A stretch of 64,000 nt of DNA from contig CM060731.1 of NCBI GenBank assembly GCA_030704615.1, positions 24,676,001 through 24,740,000 of the forward strand, written 5' to 3'. This stretch comes from Takakia lepidozioides. Taxonomy: Eukaryota > Streptophyta > Takakiopsida > Takakiales > Takakiaceae. Of this stretch, positions 23,626-34,233 are shown in pieces. Under the pieces are notes generated by a model. It worked only from the letters and a program-made list of their open reading frames with translations. It searched no databases and was not told where the DNA came from. The translations under genes and the position numbers were made by a program. Every line of letters starts with the position of its first letter. The stretch's first letter is position 1.

Positions 23626-26259
23626 ATGCGCAGAATGCCTCCCCCCAGAGATCGTCTTGTAACGTCATGCTGGTGGGTGGGGTTGCAAGTCTCGGATGAG
23701 ATCCAGGTGTTTGTTGGCCATCGTATTGGGTGCAAGAGTATAGGTCTTGGTGGGTTTGCAATCACCACTGCAGCCAATGAAGTGCAAAGACAGATACCAA
23801 ATGGGGAGGAAGGCAACAAGGGCAGTGTTGGAGGGGACGTGGGTAGACTGGGCAGGGACGGACAATTGAAGGAAGCGGTGCAAAGTTTGGATCTTGTAGA
23901 GCAAGAAGGCTTTCGGGCCTATTCTGACATGTGTGCTCGCCTCTTGCGGGTGTGTGCTGAGACGAAAGCCCTTGCAGACGGGAAGGGGGTCCATGCCCAC
24001 ATCTCTAAGAGTGGATACGAACCGGACATCTTCTTAGGAAATATACTTGTCAGCATGTATATGAAGTGCGGGAGCGTGGGGGATGCACGCCAAGTCTTCG
24101 ACAATATGCCTGAACGGAACGTAATCTCATGGAATGCGATGATTTCAGGCATAGCTCAGCAAGGCCAGGGTGAAGAGGCGTTGGAAGTCTTTCAGAAAAT
24201 GCTACACGAAGGAGTGAAGCCAAACAAAGTCACCTTCTTGAGCATCCTCAACGGATTCACCAGCCCAGCAGTTTTGGCTGAAGGAAAGAGGCTCCATGCC
24301 GTCATTGACAAGGCTGGATTTGGGTCAGATGTCCGAGTGGGGACTGCCCTTGTTAGCATGTATTGCAGGTGCGGGAGTATGGAGGATGCCCGTCGAGTGT
24401 TTTTCCAAATGCCTCGACGAGATGTGGTCTCATGGAATGCGATGATTTCAGGACTTTGTCAGCATGGACATGGAGATGAGGCTTTCGCAATCTTTGGGCA
24501 TATGCAACGAGAATGCGTGACCCCGAACAGGGTCTCCTTCATTAATATTCTCAATGCATGTGCGAGTCCACTAGCCCTGGACCATGGCAAGCAGCTCCAT
24601 ACGTGCATCATCCAAGCTGGATTGGACCGAGACGTCCAAGTGGGCAATGCCCTTGTCAGCATGTATTGCAGGTGCGGGAGTGTGGTGGACGCCCGTCAAT
24701 TGTTCCTCAAATTACCTGAACGAGATGTAATTTCATGGAATGCGATGATTTCAGGTCTTGCTCAGCATGGTCAGGCTGAGGAGGCTTGCGAATATTTTTG
24801 GCAAATGCAAAAGGAAGGTGTAAAGCCAAACAGGGTCACTTTCATCAGCATCCTTAGCGCATTTGTGAGCCCAGTAGCCCTCAAACAGGGCAAGCGGCTC
24901 TATGCAGGCATTGTGGAATTAGCTGAGTGTGATTCTAATGTCCAAGTGGGCAATTCCCTTGTCAGTATGTATTGCAGGTGTGGGAGTGTGGTGGATGCGC
25001 GCAGAGTGTTCTCTTCGATGCCTGAACGAAATGTTGTCTCATGGAATGCAATGATTGCCGGGCTTGCACAGGAAGGGCATGGTGCAGAGGCATTGGATCT
25101 CTTCAGACAAATGCAACGGCAAGGAGTGCAGCCTGATGCCCTCACTTTCCTTTGCATTCTCAACGCCTGTGCCAACGAAGCAGCCCTGGAAGAGGGCAAA
25201 TGTGTGCACTCCCACATCATCAAATCTGGATTTTTATCAGATGTGTGTGTATGGAATGCCATTGTCAGCATGTATTGTAAGTGCGGGAGTTTGGAGGATG
25301 CACGGCAAGTTTTTGATAATATTCTCAACCGAGACACGGTCTCATGGACTGCAATGATCACCGGATATGCCCAACATGGGTGCTGCAAGGAGGCCCTCCA
25401 ACTCTTCGGGCAAATGCAAAGGGAAGGGGTGAAGCCAAATGAGGTCACATATATTGGTGTTCTCTCCGCATGCAGCCATGTGGGCCTAGTGGAAGAAGGC
25501 CACCATTACTTTTTTTCTATGAGCCGCGATCATGGAATCACACCAACAGGAATTCACTATAGCTGCATGGTCGACCTTCTTGGTCGGGCAGGGCACTTAT
25601 ATGAGGCAGAAAACCTTATCAACAGTATGGCATGGAAACCGGACACCTCAGTGTGGTGGCCCTTGCTTTCTGCTTGTAGAATCCATGGCAATATACAGCT
25701 AGCTGAAACTGTTGCAGGACGCCTCCTGAATTTGGAACGAGATGATCCTGCAGTGTATGTGCTGCTTTCAAATATCTATGCTGGGGCTGGCAGGTGGGAT
25801 GATGTTGCAAAGGTCAGAAAGGCAATGGAAGAAAGAGGTTTGAAAAAGGAAGCAGGGCGCAGCTGGATTGAGGTCAACAATGTGGTACATACATTTGTTG
25901 CAGAAGATGAGTCACACCCAGAAACACAGGAAATCTATGCTGAGCTGGAGACATTGACTAGGCAGATAAAGCTCGCAGGATATGTGGCTGACACACACTT
26001 TGTAAGTCATGATGTGGATAGTTGGCAGAAGGAAGAGGCTCTCTGCTACCACAGTGAAAAATTGGCCATCGCCTATGGGCTCATCAGCACGGCCCCTGGG
26101 ACACCTATCCGCATATTCAAGAATCTTCGGGTATGTGGCGATTGTCACACCGCCACCAAGTTTATCTCGAAGATTGTTGGGCGGGAAATCATTGCAAGGG
26201 ATACCAATCGCTTTCATCACTTCAAGGATGGGATGTGTTCTTGTAGGGACTATTGGTGA
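23626..26259 (+). CDS. PPR protein, PLS class with E/E+ and DYW domains
   Basis: An intronless gene of 877 residues from the first ATG (open frame continues to 23599). PLS-class pentatricopeptide proteins bind organellar RNA one base per repeat, and the DYW domain is a cytidine deaminase-like C-to-U editing module. After about 90 unique residues come P, L and S repeats (LVSMY.KCGS..DARQVF, ERNVISWNAMISG, and EEALEVF.KM...GVKPN-type motifs), repeated about every 101 residues. E and E+ regions follow (GRAGHLYEAENLI, KKEAGRSWIEVNN). The DYW domain has the zinc/deaminase signature HSEKLA and CGDCH, then HHFKDGMCSCRDYW at the very end. Editing is therefore likely. Targeting to plastid or mitochondrion cannot be told from sequence, and the N-terminus is not a textbook presequence, so the start is a little uncertain. 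Confidence 0.93.
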   Translation: MRRMPPPRDRLVTSCWWVGLQVSDEIQVFVGHRIGCKSIGLGGFAITTAANEVQRQIPNGEEGNKGSVGGDVGRLGRDGQLKEAVQSLDLVEQEGFRAYSDMCARLLRVCAETKALADGKGVHAHISKSGYEPDIFLGNILVSMYMKCGSVGDARQVFDNMPERNVISWNAMISGIAQQGQGEEALEVFQKMLHEGVKPNKVTFLSILNGFTSPAVLAEGKRLHAVIDKAGFGSDVRVGTALVSMYCRCGSMEDARRVFFQMPRRDVVSWNAMISGLCQHGHGDEAFAIFGHMQRECVTPNRVSFINILNACASPLALDHGKQLHTCIIQAGLDRDVQVGNALVSMYCRCGSVVDARQLFLKLPERDVISWNAMISGLAQHGQAEEACEYFWQMQKEGVKPNRVTFISILSAFVSPVALKQGKRLYAGIVELAECDSNVQVGNSLVSMYCRCGSVVDARRVFSSMPERNVVSWNAMIAGLAQEGHGAEALDLFRQMQRQGVQPDALTFLCILNACANEAALEEGKCVHSHIIKSGFLSDVCVWNAIVSMYCKCGSLEDARQVFDNILNRDTVSWTAMITGYAQHGCCKEALQLFGQMQREGVKPNEVTYIGVLSACSHVGLVEEGHHYFFSMSRDHGITPTGIHYSCMVDLLGRAGHLYEAENLINSMAWKPDTSVWWPLLSACRIHGNIQLAETVAGRLLNLERDDPAVYVLLSNIYAGAGRWDDVAKVRKAMEERGLKKEAGRSWIEVNNVVHTFVAEDESHPETQEIYAELETLTRQIKLAGYVADTHFVSHDVDSWQKEEALCYHSEKLAIAYGLISTAPGTPIRIFKNLRVCGDCHTATKFISKIVGREIIARDTNRFHHFKDGMCSCRDYW

Positions 26260-28524
26260 TGGTACACAGAAGGAGTGCAAAACACAAGCCTTGATTTGTC
26301 TCCAGTCAGTCTTTTGGCCAGTACCTAGTTGCTGCACTATCTCTCCTTCTCCCTCCAAGGCCGTTCTATTTTCATATGGCTGCAATGTTAATGAACTTCA
26401 TCTCTATTGTGCACGTTGCTGACAGTGCCTGTGGCAGTCTCACACTGCAGTCGGTAGCTCATTTGGGTGGATGGTCACAGTTGCTGTGCAAACTGCCCTG
26501 TTGTCACTGTTCACGCCTACCACAAGTGCATTCTCTTCCTCTTGGTAGGACACCCCTTGCTGAGTTTCTTAGCAAATGGTGCAGCTGTAAGACCACTGAT
26601 TGCAGGATGGGTGGGATGTGATGAGTCCACATTCGAACTTCCATCCTGATTGGATACACCAGTGTGCTGTCAACAGCTGCAGTCCACTGCTCAGACAACG
26701 AGGGAGAGAGAGAGTGTGGAGGACATGACAAGCCATCCTGTAGCCCTGGTGGCAGTTCTGACTGTGATGAGTCTGACAGCACTTCCATCGACTGGCATGC
26801 AGTGCGGAAGGAAGAAGCCAAATGGTAGGGTCTTCAAGGTATGTCTCTACATCCCCAGCTTGTGTGCCTTTTTGGTCTAGGTGTCTGTGTTCATAATATT
26901 TTCGTTCACTTCTATGTCCTGAGACTAGGTTGCAAACATGGGAGGTGGAACATGTTGCATGGAGGGTACAGCAGAGAGGGATGATACTGCACTGTGGGTA
27001 TGTTTGAAAGACAGAAAGAAGGAAAGTACACAACGACCACCGGAAGTGCAAAGAGCTTATGTGACAGAGAGGTATATAGTTTGATCTTCCCCCTAAATGT
27101 CTTAAGTTATAGATATATATAAAGAGAGAGATGTACTGATAAGACATCGATTGCCGTAGCCTTGTCTCTGTAACAATTGCACATGGATCCACTGTCTCTT
27201 TTACCCCACAAGGCTACGACAAACAATGTCTCATGAGTACATCCTCTTTAGCCCATGCATGCCAGTGGGCAGCCCAACATCTGTGCGTCTCTGAAATTGT
27301 GGGAGGGGGGTTCAAGAAATGGGCTGGAGCCTCTTTGGAAGACAACATGAGGGGAGCCTTTTCTTTGTATACTAGGGAGGACACACTACTTGGGATGCAC
27401 AGCGTAGGATGAAGGATGCATGCAACAATCTCCTTTCAGACAGGTCCTTGAAACTGGTGTTTAGGAGGTGCAGCCTGTGTTGGGAGAGAGGCTGCGAGGT
27501 GGAGGGCTCTTGCGATGGCTCTCTCTCTCTCGCAAACACAATGCTTTGCATAACCTTCAAGCTTGAACAGTCACCATTCCACTGTTTCCGTATGCTGAGG
27601 CTGTAGACTCTTTACTTGCAAACATGCTACAAGCCATTCCATGGAGTGGGGGCCGTCTGGGGTTGTGGTTGAAGCAACAAAATAAAAAATGAAAAATAAA
27701 GAACAAAAAAACAAAACAAACTCCCATACTCTACCCGGAAGTGTTAAACCGACCCAAAATGGGTCACCATCCAGTTCTTAATGGGATTAACTCCCATTTG
27801 AGTCAAATTTGGCTCATAAGTAGGAAAAAAGTTGTTACACACAATGGCATTGGCCAGTCTTCAAAAAAGATTTATATATGGATGGAGATCCCCCAAAATG
27901 GGGTTAACGCAATATTTTTGGCATGTTTTTGCTGAGTTATCTTGACCGACAGTCAGGTTAAGTTAGGAAAAGGGTTTTCAGTTTCCAGTACTGACCCTCA
28001 GTGTGCATAGGTGATGGACATGTAATCAATCAAGTTCTAGAAATTGTAGATTAGAAATTTGCTGTTATTTTCCTTTCGCTGCAATGCAGACAGAGTATAC
28101 ATATCATTTGACTCAATCGATAGTCAAGTAGAATGGAATGCCCCTTTTTCTCATCCTAAAGTAGCAGGAGCACCACCTAGACTGAAGCCTCAGAGAACTA
28201 TCAGAAAACTAACTCGAAATTTGCCAGAAGGTGTCATTCACAAAGTCTTTGGCAGCGCGATTGTCTACAATTTCAAACAATTGCTGCTCTAATTAAGTTG
28301 GTCCAATGCTAGTGTCACACAGAAGTCCTCGAAGTGCTGCAAACTTCTTGTAGGGCTCCACCGTACTTAATCGCTCGAGTCTGTAATAGTTCGCCAGTCT
28401 GGGACCTCACACTCGGGCCAACGTTAAGTAAGGCTCTCTGTATGTTAGAGATTCTAATTTGCCGTGCAAGAATTGCTCAAAGAGATCAGGGTCGCAAGAG
28501 ATGCGCCCACCCGGGCCCCTCGTT
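26260..28524. other. Gene-poor region downstream of the PPR gene
   Basis: It contains the PPR 3' UTR, a CT-rich microsatellite near 27517-27532 and the short repeat pair at 27151-27243. A 207-codon reverse open frame (27192-26569) overlaps the likely 3' UTR and shows no domain; I do not call it. Confidence 0.4.
27151..27243. repeat. Inverted pair of the dispersed intron repeat edge
   Basis: ATTGCCGTAGCCTTGT occurs at about 27151 (+). The reverse complement of GTACTCATGAGACATTG plus TTTGTCGTAGCCTTGTGG occurs at about 27207-27243. Both match the edge of the repeat at 11717, 12262 and 58450, giving a small inverted pair. Confidence 0.55.
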
Positions 28525-28869
28525 CTAGCATCCATATTCTTCCTCGGTCTTGGCAAGCAACTGACCAATAAGTCGGCGCCTCTCTGTGCCCACGTAGACC
28601 GCCACGCAGCCCTTTGGCAACCCCGGTGGGTGTGAAACTTGAGATTTTGTCACAGATTTAATGATAGAGCTGACCCCCGGTGGGTATGGAACAGAGGTGA
28701 AGCAGCCCCTTGGCGCCCCTGGTGGGTGGGAGACATGAGATTTTGTCACAAATTTGTTCAGACTTCGCTGCTTCATAGAGTTGACCCCGGGTGGGTCTGA
28801 AACAGTGGTGAAACAGCCCGAGAACAGCCCCTTGGCACCCCATGTGGGTGTGAGAAACAGGATGCCCAT
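28525..28869 (-). pseudogene. SAUR-like relic with internal repeats
   Basis: A reverse-strand frame of 114 codons from ATG 28869. Its end reads LPKGCVAVYVGTERRR followed directly by LIGQLLAKTEEEYGC. This matches the start and end of the SAUR (small auxin-up RNA) domain, but the middle part that normally carries the F-V-I-P-x-S-Y-L-N-H-P segment (about 12-14 residues) is missing. Upstream, a unit containing SHPPGAPRGC or a variant is present about three times, as if the beginning of the SAUR domain had been tandemly duplicated and degraded. Intact SAURs act in auxin-linked growth control; this copy is unlikely to work. Confidence 0.5.
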
Positions 28870-28889
28870 AGTGTGGAGCTACTGGTGAA

Positions 28890-29226
28890 AATCTGACAGA
28901 CGGGAGTCCGCAAGTGAAGATCAAACAGTCTATAAGAGTACGCAATGGAAGATCAGCCAGGCTATAGGAGCACGAAAGTGAAGATCAGAGTCTATAAGAG
29001 CACGCAAGTGAAGATTAGAGAGTCTATATAAGAGTATGCAAGTGAAGCTTGAAAGTGTACGCAATTGAAGATCAGACAGCCTAGATTACGCATGTGAAGA
29101 TCAGACAGTCTAGCAAGTGGATCAGAGTCTATAAGAGTACGCAAGTAACAGTTGAAGAACGGATCAGACAGTCTAGCAAGTGGATCAGAGTCTATAAGAG
29201 TACGCAAGTAACAGTTGAAGAACGGA
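28890..29226 (+). repeat. Minisatellite of GATCAGA-CAGTCTATAAGAG units
   Basis: Units with GTGAAGATCAGACAGTCTA and AGAGTCTATAAGAGTACGCA recur at irregular 30-60 bp spacing. The last part is an exact two-copy tandem repeat of 63 bp (29101-29163 and 29164-29226). It lies beside the SAUR-like relic. Confidence 0.85.
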
Positions 29227-30558
29227 ACTGAAGCGCTTATATAGTCCGACGCTAAAAGTTTAGATTCTACTTTTTGTCCTTCTTTTTATAGTGTTACTTT
29301 GCAGAAATATATCTTTGGAAAGGGGGGTTACGGATCGGAGTCCGAGAGATCCAGCTCAGATCCAGAGCCATTTGAGATCACAAGTTTAGGAGGTCATTTG
29401 AGAAGAGAAGTTTAGTTTCCTAAGGACGGCTAGCCCCACACGCATCCCAACAGCAGCCTGCATGGCAGCCACCAGGTAGGCTCGGTCCGAAGCACATGGA
29501 GGGCTGTGGACGTTCGGCAATGTGAAGGTGCGGGGCAGGCAATAAAGCTGTGGAGTGGGTAGAGGACATGGACTGGTGAAAGGAGGGGTGGCACCAAACC
29601 TGATTATAATTGGGGTTCCATAAGCCCACAATGAGTAGAGGTGAGAAGAGGTGGATGGAGAAACGGTCTCAAAACCTGCTAGGCTGAAGGGCTAGAATAG
29701 GAAAGTAGGGCTGTAGGCTAAAATATAGGTTGGGCTGGGAACTACCCGGCAGGGCCCCAAAATAGCCTAAAGTATTCCCCCATTGGCTTGAAATTGTTTT
29801 TCTGTAAAATGGACGGTAGATTTGTCCTAAGTAATTTTCGCAGCTCAAATGTTGGCTTGCCCGCTCAAATTTGAACCCCCCAATTTGTGAGTACAAACGT
29901 ACAAAGCAGCGCACACAAAAACAGGTCAGAAAAAAGTGAAAAAATGCAGGGAAGGTGTGTTCTCATCAGCGTTTTTTTTTTTCATTTAAGAACTTGAGCC
30001 ACGTTGGCTCCTGGCTGGCCTATGAGGAAAATCAATTGGTGACTCTGGGGCATGTGATCGCTACTGTCAAGAATGTTTGATGAGTTTTATGCGAATTCAA
30101 CTCATGTAGTGTTCGGTTTGTGGGAGCGACAAGGGAGGTAATTTTTTCTAAGTAACAACGACACTGCATATTGCAAAGCCTAGCACAACTATGTCACATG
30201 GATACAATCCATTGACAAATATGACTAATCTTGTCCAAGATTAGCAACTCTGCTCAAAGCCTCACGTGCCAGTGCAAGAGGCGGTGCAAGTCTGCTTAAA
30301 TGGAGGTGCATGACACGGATACTAGGCGGGGGGAGGGGGGGGGGTGTTTTGTATCACGCGCTCACATGAGCACAACCCACGGTCATGGGAGTTTTATGTT
30401 TTTTTAACCTCAGTCATAGGAGTTATATGTATCCAAAACGGAAAAAACCATAAGCGGGTATAGAGGATTGGTGCATATATACGGTATATCTACACCAATT
30501 CAGCGAGGCAAAAACTTCAGTAGTGCAGCCAAAAACCCTAAACTTATAGAGGCAGCAA
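29227..30558. other. No supportable gene
   Basis: Non-coding by inspection. It contains a G-run of about 18 bases at 30327-30344 that could form a G-quadruplex, and short open frames without domains. Confidence 0.4.
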
Positions 30559-30559
30559 C

Positions 30560-30840
30560 AAGTTTTGCATTGAGAAAGTCTTGGTGATATTGGCACAAAC
30601 CTATGCAACGGTGGGTTTTGCATTGAGAAACCCTTCCGGGTATTTGAGACAGACTTGGTGATATGGACACAAACGTATGCAGCGGGGGTTTTGCTTTGAG
30701 AAACTCTTACTGATATTTCAGAAATACTATGCAAAAGTGGGTTTCGTTTTGAGAAACTTTTACTGATATTTCAGAAATACTATGCAGAAGTGGGTTTCGC
30801 TTTGAGAAACTTTTCTTGGTATTTGAGAAATACTTTGATG
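30560..30840 (+). repeat. Minisatellite, about 53-bp period
   Basis: Units containing GGGTTT(T/C)G, TTTGAGAAAC and TACTGATATTTCAGAAATA repeat; the TTTGAG positions 30695, 30748 and 30801 give a 53-bp period. Two older, more diverged units precede these from about 30560. Confidence 0.8.
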
Positions 30841-32689
30841 ATATGGGCTTGCCAGTGATGTGGACTTTAATAGTGACATTCTCATACTTTCTGCTACAGT
30901 TGATTTCTTGGCAGGCTGGTTGGTACATAGTTTCGCCCTGCGAAATTATGAGGTTGTGTGGTACATATTCCTTCTGTGAGAAATTAGCTATGGGTGAGGA
31001 CCTGCAATTTCAGTTGCAGCCTCACCGCACATTCTCGCGCCTGTTATGGAGGAAACGCCATGCCTATAGGGTAACATGCTCATCGGATATAGGGGCTACG
31101 TGTTCTCTATGTGTTAGTTTCACGTAGTTTTTAGTTTCGCCAAATTCGTTTCGCCGTGGGAATTTCGCGGAAATTTCTTGCAAATTCGGGGAATATTTCT
31201 TTTATAGTTGGTTTGGTATTTGGGTTTTGCCGGGTATCAGCCCGGGCATCAACCCGGGTCTCTCCTAACCTAACCTACTGTTCTTTGTTCCCGTAAACAT
31301 TTGTAGTACCCTACCAGAAAGTTTTCGAGTTCCCTGGCGACCCCCCAAACCCTAACAGGCGGCGGTTGGGGTTCTCCTTTCCCCGCCCCCTACCAGAGCT
31401 CGACTCGTCGCTGCAGGTCTGTTCGGGTATGTTAATATGCACTGGGGTACTTTGTAATGTAAAGTAGAGATTTAGGGCTAGGGGCATATACTAGCTATTT
31501 GATTATAACAATGACACTTTGATCTTCATTTGCGAGATACTATGGATGCAGCCATTCTGATTCAGTGTATAATTGTATGGGGGTTGGTATCCTATGAGAT
31601 GAGCAGGTTCCCTTGTGGTATTCTTGAATATTCAAATGGCCATTTGAATAGTTCAGATGGCCATTTCAATATTGAATTTGAATTTGAATACACCATTTTT
31701 ATTTTATTATTTTCTTAATACCATATCCGAGTTCATATTTCTAGGTTATTGACATTCAGATACCATTGCTCATATATGGATTGATTTTTGTTTAAAACCA
31801 CTCTATGCATACCAGATTCATACTTGAAAAAATCGGGGGCTGCATTATTGGAAAACCTACCTGCCTTAAAAAATTTCAGCACTTCATACCAGGACCCTTA
31901 TGGTACTTCCAACTCAAGATACCATACCAAACACTGGTGAGCACGCTCATGCCGGTGTGAGCATGCTCACGCGCTACCCAACCTCCCAGGCGGGTAAGCT
32001 CAACCTAAATGAGCGTTCCCTCCATAGCTCAACCCCTTGGCGAAAGTGGGAAGAGTTTAAACCCTAGGCTTTGCTCCTTGCACTGGCAGGGTGGTAGGGT
32101 TTCTAGAAATCCATAGGCAAGAGCATCTGGATCTAACGAACCCAAATGGCATGTGGCTCTTTCCCTGTGCGACAGTTGTACAGGTGACGTCCTCATTGCA
32201 GCGACATGATGGCATTAGGGAGGGCAGTAATGCGAAACAGTGCCATATTTTAACCCATAATTCCTTTGTAAATTTCGTGAGGCCAATTTATCGATTGAAA
32301 AGTGACGAAATGTCGCGCAAAGAAAAAACGCTGGTTATCATGTGAGGTACACAATTCCCAAGACTCTCATACATATCACTCACGGGATGAAACCATTGCC
32401 CAAATTTTGCAAATTTCTTGGTTTTTAATGATCTTCATTTTTAGGAAGGATTCTTTTTGGGCCACATCTGAATATTATAATCTTCTAATATGACACTTGG
32501 ATATGGCTGAAATTTTTTGAGGTAATAGATTGGGTAGGTTGGCAGTAAATTCAACGGTCACTTTTACAGGGACTCAGAAATCTGGGAGGTAAAAAAGATT
32601 TAGTGGGCCCGGGTCCTTTTTTCATAGCATATCAGTGAAATGGGCCCTGACACTTAAGTATTAAGAAGTGTTAAGATACATGACAACCA
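30841..32689. other. No supportable gene
   Basis: No coding region could be supported. It holds a perfect palindrome at 31629 and GTGAGC/GCTCAC motifs at 31938-31972. Confidence 0.4.
31629..31650. repeat. Perfect 22-bp palindrome with ATGGCCAT centre
   Basis: Arms TATTCAAATGG and CCATTTGAATA match exactly. A second, imperfect GATGGCCATTTCAAT follows at 31656, then GAATTTGAATTTGAATA, so the locus can form several alternative hairpins. Confidence 0.75.
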
Positions 32690-32850
32690 AATTGTAGCCT
32701 AGTGTTAATGGGCACATACCACCTTTGAAGTGGTTGTGGGTTCAATCCACCCTTGGTGTCACAAAGGTGTTCACCTTCCTATTGAAAGGCAGTAGCCCTT
32801 CGGGGTCAAGAGGCACCATAATTTACGCTTCCTTCGGGAGGCGTCAAACA
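32690..32850 (+). mobile_element. SINE-like, tRNA-derived element
   Basis: TAGCCTAGTGTTAATGG (about 32696) fits an RNA polymerase III A box, and GGTTCAATCC (about 32749) fits a B box at the usual spacing. This is followed by a non-tRNA tail containing AGTAGCCCTTCGGGGTC and CTTCCTTCGGGAGGCGTC, then simple repeats. That layout is typical of plant tRNA-derived SINEs. A full tRNA cloverleaf is not evident, so it is not called as a tRNA gene. Confidence 0.5.
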
Positions 32851-32998
32851 CACACACACACACACACATATATAGATTGGAGGTAAGTTTATTTAAGGAG
32901 ACGTCAAATATATATATGTATATATATAAAGATTTGTTATATATATATAAAGATATATATTGCAAAGGCAAGTTTAAATGTTAAATAAACTTACCTCC
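32849..32998. repeat. CA/TA microsatellites inside an 18-bp inverted repeat
   Basis: A (CA)n tract at 32849-32868 is followed by an exact inverted repeat: GGAGGTAAGTTTATTTAA at 32879-32896 and its reverse complement at 32981-32998. The 84 bases between are rich in TATATA. A second (CA)n tract lies at about 33473-33490. Confidence 0.85.
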
Positions 32999-32999
32999 C

Positions 33000-34233
33000 T
33001 CAATCTCCATTTTTGATAGGTGTCACCACTATGATAAGCATCATCCACATCAATGAAAAATGGCTATTCCTAAAAAAGGTGTGTGCCTACGATGCAAGGT
33101 CTGTATGGCTACTTGTGCACATTTGAAGACCCATAGTTACATCTCTGTTGTGGCATTTGCCAATGTGAAAGAAGATTTGATACCATGCACTGATTTTCGA
33201 GCAAAGACTAATTGATGTAATGAGTTTGATCAACAACCGATGATGAGATGATAAACAAGTTGATTAGATCCGTCACATCACGGAACCAAAGATTGTTAGG
33301 TATTTTCAACCTCTAGCAACCATGGCAATCAATCAGACATACCCACTGTGTGCATCCATGTATACAAAGACGAATTGGATGAAATCTCCAAATAGGTAAG
33401 TAAGTATTAATTCACATGTTTGTTTCATAGTAACAAGTCTGTCATGGCAGCCAAAAGCGCTTCCAATGCTCACACACACACACACACACATGCAGAGTGG
33501 TGCCACAACCCCACAACAACACTGCAGCCCATGTTTGGAGTGTGGAGGGGGGATGGTTGACCTTCCATATGTTACTGTACATTCCAGCAGTTGAGCAATC
33601 ATAACCCAGCAGCCTTGTGCTCCTGGCGAGCTTACTGTTAAAAAGAGGTTACCTTATTTTCTCCTCTCTTTCTAATTGAGCCTGAGGCCTGATTGGTCTC
33701 TTGGGTGTTTCCCTTTAAAAAGAAGAGAAAAGAAAAGAAGTGTACCTACATATAGTTATGCAGAGCAGCAGTGGGTTTGCAGGAATCTGAAGAAACAGCA
33801 ACACAATAAGACAAAGTGTAAGTAAGTGTAAGATTTTCTGTGTGTGGGCACTGGGGATGTGTTGTGAAGATTAGGCATCCATCGCTGTGTAATATACGCA
33901 GTGTTGCAAGTTGCTCTTGCACACAGTAAGTACACTTGTGCTGCGGGAATAGAGACGGGCAGGCAGGCAGCAGGGGAGGGTAAGAGAGGGAGGGATCAGC
34001 AAGTATCACAGGCTGCGGTGGTGGAGGCTTACAATTTCTGTCCGTGTGGTTGTGTGTGTGACCAGGTGCAGTTTTAGGAGATGGGTTTTGTGAGGAAGTG
34101 CCAGTGATGTGCGGTTGTGGTACGGTTCAAGATTGCTAGCTGTGGACAAGAAGCGAAGCAGGGGAGGAGTATGAGGAGGAGAAGATGATGAGGTCTTGGG
34201 TGGTTGTCAATGTGGAGAGATAGGTAGCATGTA
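33000..34233. other. Upstream region of the membrane-anchored Cys-rich gene
   Basis: No gene found. It contains a (CA)n tract near 33473 and purine-rich DNA (AAAGAAGAGAAAAG) near 33717. It should hold the promoter of the gene starting at 34234. Confidence 0.4.

Noticed and set aside
26569-27192. 207-codon reverse open frame downstream of the PPR gene
   Set aside because: The composition looks like translated non-coding DNA, there is no domain, and it overlaps the expected 3' UTR.
28890-29226. Coding repeat protein
   Set aside because: Frames through the repeats contain stops and shift between units; it is a minisatellite.
30327-30344. G-run as a functional G-quadruplex
   Set aside because: Only a homopolymer-like run with no conserved context or nearby gene; noted in the region entry only.
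30560-30930. Reverse open frames with repeated SISEISVKVSQ-like peptides
   Set aside because: They arise from translating the 53-bp minisatellite; the period is not a multiple of three, so frames shift and stop.
32696-32770. tRNA gene
   Set aside because: A and B boxes are present but no acceptor-stem pairing was found; a SINE head fits better.
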